Source: Ignavibacteriales bacterium (GTDB lineage Bacteria; Bacteroidota; Ignavibacteria; T3Sed10-11). From it: DNA of 8,335 nt. Made by a program: the position numbers and the translations under genes. Positions 6,358 through 8,335 of this stretch are shown piece by piece (the stretch's first letter is position 1; each line of letters begins with the position of its first letter). Below the pieces are notes generated by a model. The model did no database searches. It was given only the letters and a program-made list of their open reading frames with translations, and was not told the DNA's origin. Where the stretch lies: NCBI GenBank assembly GCA_003560935.1, contig PWJF01000233.1, positions 1 through 8,335 on the forward strand. Direction: 5' to 3'.

Positions 6358-6405
6358 TTAGGATTTTGAATTTGTTTAGAACTTCGGATTTAGTGCTTAG
6401 GATTT
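6358..6405 (+). repeat. Degenerate repeats of TTMGGATTT in the intergenic region
   Basis: TTAGGATTT occurs at 6358-6366 and 6397-6405 and TTCGGATTT at 6383-6391, with a weaker TCAGGATTA at 6314-6322 and related GAATTTG in between. The spacing (25 and 14 bases) is irregular, so this is a degenerate AT-rich repeat patch rather than a strict tandem array. It occupies most of the gap in front of the glycosyltransferase gene and leaves no clear promoter or ribosome binding site. Confidence 0.5.
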
Positions 6406-6415
6406 CTAACCTACA

Positions 6416-7945
6416 ATGGGTAAACGCGCTTTACAATCTTCTTTATTAATCGTTGTTATATTTGTTGTAATAAAACTTTCCATTCATTTTATTACCAACA
6501 CGAACTACGGATTCCACCGGGACGAACTGTTATATTTAGCGGTTAGTGAACGTTTAAGTTTATTTCGCAACGAATTTCCACCTCTGATTGCAATCATCGG
6601 TTATCTTCATCAATTACTGCTCGGTGACTCTCTGTTCGCGACCCGTCTCTTGCCGGCACTGTCGGGCGGAGCTATAGTCCTTTGTGCGAGTTTGACGGTA
6701 CGCGAACTCGGGGGTGGACGTTTCGCTCAGGTTCTTACAGGTATGGCTATTCTCATCGCTCCCGTCTATCTCAGAGCCGGCACGCTCTTTCAGCCGGTCA
6801 TATTCGAACAATTTCTATGGACACTTGCATGTTACATCTTCGTTCTAATAATACAACGCGACTCTCATAGATTGTGGTATCTCCTGGGCGTTATTATAGG
6901 ACTTGGATTACTTAACCGTTTTACTATTCTTATTTTTGGTGCGGGATTATTTTTTGGCTTGCTTCTCACGTCTCAGCGTAGGCAACTGAATCGAAAGGAG
7001 CCGTGGATTGCAGGGATGATTGCATTGGTCGTGGGTGTGCCGAGTATTACCGGACAGATAATCAACGGTTGGCCGTTGTTTACACACGTCGATCATATCA
7101 GCGCCACACAATTCGCACATGTCGGAATATGGGATTTTCTACTCGGACAGATTGTTATCCTTCATCCGATAACAGTGCCGATATGGATTGCGGGTTTATA
7201 TTATTTCATGTTTCACTCGACCGGTATACGGTTCCGTCTCATTGCACTCTGTTACTGTGCCGTCCTTTTACTGTTTTTATCTATAGGCGGTAAAGCTTAC
7301 TATCTTGCGCCGATGTATCCCGTTATCATTGCGGGTGGAGCGGTATTTATCGAATCTGTTATCGGCGAGCGAAAGCATGCCATAAAACATACCGCAATTT
7401 TGATGATAATGTTGCTTGGCGGTTTGTACCTGCTGCCTATCGGAGTACCGCTGCTTAACCCCGAAACGCTCGAGCGGTATATCCGGGCTGCAGGGCTTGA
7501 AGAAGCGAATAAAACCAACAGGGGGGATTATGGGCGAATTCCACAGGATTTTGCCGATATGTTCGGTTGGGAACAACAAGTAGAGGAGGTTGCCCGTATT
7601 TATTATGATCTGACACCGGATGAGCGTTCGAGATCGGTTATCATTGCAGGCAATTACGGCAGAGCCGGAGCGATAGATCTTTTCGGGAAACAATACAACT
7701 TACCGAAGGCAGTCAGCTACGTCAGCAGTTATCATGCGTGGGGCTCCGGGGAGGCATCCGCTGAAATTGCGATTGCAGTCGGTGTCCATGTGCCGCTGCT
7801 TGAAGAGTTGTACGCTGATATAGACCAAAAGGCGCTGCTTTATCATGAATTTGCGGTCGCGGGAGAACAAAACGTTCCGGTATATCTCTGCCGTCGGCCG
7901 AAAGTCGATTTACACTCGGTATGGCACGATCTCAAACGTCCGTAG
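6416..7945 (+). CDS. Polytopic glycosyltransferase of the GT39/ArnT-like (PMT_2) superfamily
   Basis: Members of this GT-C superfamily use a polyprenyl-phosphate sugar donor to glycosylate a lipid or protein on the outer face of the inner membrane. The 509-residue product begins with a membrane helix (about 9-27) followed by the acidic loop motif YGFHRDELLYLA (31-42), where an Asp-Glu pair corresponds to the catalytic acidic residue of GT-C enzymes, and EFPPL (53-57). Some nine or ten further hydrophobic segments follow to about residue 345. GGKAYYLAPMYPVIIAGGA (291-309) is the Lys-Tyr-Tyr loop typical of this subgroup. A soluble C-terminal domain (about 350-509) contains AGNYGRAGAIDLFGKQYNLP (411-430). 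The acceptor and sugar are unknown. The only ribosome-site candidate, AGGA at 6399-6402, is 13 bases from the ATG and weak; the start is nevertheless favoured because it includes the first helix. It appears to be a single-gene unit with no glycan cluster beside it. Confidence 0.87.
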   Translation: MGKRALQSSLLIVVIFVVIKLSIHFITNTNYGFHRDELLYLAVSERLSLFRNEFPPLIAIIGYLHQLLLGDSLFATRLLPALSGGAIVLCASLTVRELGGGRFAQVLTGMAILIAPVYLRAGTLFQPVIFEQFLWTLACYIFVLIIQRDSHRLWYLLGVIIGLGLLNRFTILIFGAGLFFGLLLTSQRRQLNRKEPWIAGMIALVVGVPSITGQIINGWPLFTHVDHISATQFAHVGIWDFLLGQIVILHPITVPIWIAGLYYFMFHSTGIRFRLIALCYCAVLLLFLSIGGKAYYLAPMYPVIIAGGAVFIESVIGERKHAIKHTAILMIMLLGGLYLLPIGVPLLNPETLERYIRAAGLEEANKTNRGDYGRIPQDFADMFGWEQQVEEVARIYYDLTPDERSRSVIIAGNYGRAGAIDLFGKQYNLPKAVSYVSSYHAWGSGEASAEIAIAVGVHVPLLEELYADIDQKALLYHEFAVAGEQNVPVYLCRRPKVDLHSVWHDLKRP

Positions 7946-7991
7946 TTTGTTCTGTTTCCGGTTTCTTGTTCTTACCCATAAAAAATTCTGC

Positions 7992-8045
7992 AACCCTAAC
8001 CTGTAACCTGGAACCTGTAACCTGTAACCTGGAACGTGGAACCCC
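7992..8045 (+). repeat. Heptamer tandem repeat, consensus AACCTGK
   Basis: Six consecutive 7-base units run from 7998 to 8039: AACCTGT, AACCTGG, AACCTGT, AACCTGT, AACCTGG, AACGTGG. A six-base AACCCT (7992-7997) leads in and a decayed unit (8040-8045) leads out. The last position alternates T and G and only one unit has an internal change. Period-7 intergenic repeats of this kind are known in several bacterial groups, for example the STRR elements of cyanobacteria; relation to those is not implied. The period is not a multiple of three, and no ORF uses it. Confidence 0.9.
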
Positions 8046-8057
8046 GAGCCCCAAGAG

Positions 8058-8087
8058 TTGACTTTCTTCCCCAAAATACTATATTAT
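8058..8087 (+). promoter_or_regulatory. Promoter-like TTGACT / TATATT pair
   Basis: TTGACT (8058-8063, five of six matches) is 16 bases from TATATT (8080-8085, five of six), or 18 bases from TATTAT (8082-8087). Transcription would start near 8092-8094, some 20 bases before the ATG at 8114. It is one of the best promoter matches in the window and has no obvious large gene to serve. Confidence 0.5.
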
Positions 8088-8113
8088 CTGAAAATTAACG
8101 GGGAGACACATTA

Positions 8114-8206
8114 ATGTACATTCAATGCTGCCTTTCTATTTTTTTGATCGAGAATTCCCGACTCAACGGACGCGACCTGCCGCGGAAAGGATTTTTCAGG
8201 ATATAG
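8114..8206 (+). CDS. Possible 30-residue small protein (uncertain)
   Basis: The ATG at 8114 has GGGGAG (8100-8105) at an ideal eight-base distance and a promoter-like pair just upstream. The frame encodes 30 residues (MYIQCCLSIFLIENSRLNGR and ten more, ending GFFRI) before TAG. It has a short hydrophobic stretch near residues 7-12 and two adjacent cysteines, but no recognisable domain. A second frame starting at ATG 8125 also runs 30 codons, to TAA at 8215-8217, and looks no less protein-like, so coding is not proven. Alternatives are a leader peptide, the 5' remnant of a decayed gene, or an untranslated RNA. Conservation in relatives would be needed to believe it. Confidence 0.25.
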   Translation: MYIQCCLSIFLIENSRLNGRDLPRKGFFRI

Positions 8207-8222
8207 AAGTTATCTAATACCC

Positions 8223-8260
8223 ATAACGGCGGCTTCGTTCAACTGAATTTTAGCCGTTAT
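8223..8260 (+). other. Stem-loop with an 8-bp perfect stem
   Basis: ATAACGGC (8223-8230) pairs perfectly with GCCGTTAT (8253-8260) around 22 bases; inside, TTC (8238-8240) can pair with GAA (8245-8247) around AACT, leaving an asymmetric internal loop. No T run follows, so it is not a standard terminator. A second, AT-rich hairpin follows at once: AGCG (8263-8266) with CGCT (8285-8288), and inside it AATAT (8268-8272) with ATATT (8278-8282). Together they could form the 3' part of a structured RNA or a regulatory leader for a gene beyond the window. Confidence 0.4.
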
Positions 8261-8335
8261 TGAGCGTAATATATTGAATATTTTCGCTATTGATTAGATT
8301 ATGTAAAAACTCTAACTTACTTTAAAATAATACGG

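Larger units (their letters stand above)
7946..8335. other. 390-base intergenic end region without a convincing large gene
   Basis: No long reading frame crosses this stretch on either strand. From left to right it holds a pyrimidine-rich start without a terminator, a heptamer tandem repeat (7992-8045), a promoter-like pair (8058-8085), a Shine-Dalgarno site with a 30-codon ORF (8100-8206), a hairpin (8223-8260), a second AT-rich hairpin (8263-8288), and AT-rich sequence to the window end. Confidence 0.6.

Noticed and set aside
7992..8045. CRISPR array
   Set aside because: The units are 7 bases long and directly adjacent, without spacers, and no cas gene is present.
8223..8260. Integron attC-like recombination site, suggested by the AAC...GTT arms and CGTTCAACTGA-like interior
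   Set aside because: The arms do not match RYYYAAC and GTTRRRY (they read CCATAAC and GTTATTG), and no integrase or cassette array is in view.
8092..8290. tmRNA, SRP RNA or RNase P RNA at the window end
   Set aside because: None of the conserved core sequences is present; for example no GGTTTCGACGG-type tmRNA start and no GAGGAAAGTCC-type RNase P core.

Overview
The window is a bacterial chromosomal segment of moderate GC with every recognisable gene on the + strand. It looks like core genome rather than an accessory island: the left two thirds carry translation and RNA/nucleotide housekeeping genes, and the right third carries envelope and membrane genes. The gene order rplM-rpsI-rpsB-tsf followed by pyrH-frr, the GYPGG loop in L13, and the degenerate intergenic repeats fit an uncultured member of the FCB superphylum (Bacteroidota/Chlorobiota relatives or a candidate phylum near them). 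This placement is inferred from gene order and general protein style, not from a search. The short, single-core EF-Ts argues against typical Bacteroidota, where EF-Ts is longer.

Region by region: (1) Positions 1-993 hold the 3' part of a dihydrolipoamide acyltransferase (E2, probably of pyruvate dehydrogenase), with a highly charged linker, a peripheral subunit-binding domain and a catalytic domain. (2) A good sigma70-type promoter (996-1024) precedes rplM (GTG start), rpsI, rpsB and tsf. The 137-nt gap before rpsB can fold in competing ways and may be an autoregulatory leader. A strong intrinsic terminator (3495-3526) follows tsf. (3) pyrH and frr come next. pyrH lacks a clear Shine-Dalgarno site and has a small inverted repeat touching its start codon. 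A second terminator (4897-4924) closes this block. (4) A near-consensus promoter (4938-4966) drives a two-gene membrane unit: a protein with two PspC domains flanking a LiaF-like two-helix module, and a protein built of three similar two-helix modules. (5) A stand-alone polytopic GT39/ArnT-like glycosyltransferase follows, preceded by degenerate TTMGGATTT repeats and followed by a heptamer tandem repeat (consensus AACCTGK). (6) The last 390 bases contain no convincing large gene. They do hold a promoter-like pair, a Shine-Dalgarno site with a 30-codon ORF, and two hairpins.

Functionally, the central block couples ribosome assembly (L13, S9, S2), elongation-factor recycling (EF-Ts), ribosome recycling (RRF) and UMP phosphorylation. 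The PspC/LiaF-like pair is most likely an envelope-stress module, and the glycosyltransferase probably modifies a cell-surface glycan or lipid. I see no CRISPR array, transposase, tRNA or rRNA, and no clearly new multi-gene system. The items most worth a second look are the PspC-LiaF-PspC protein with its repeat partner, the rpsB leader, and the 8058-8290 segment.
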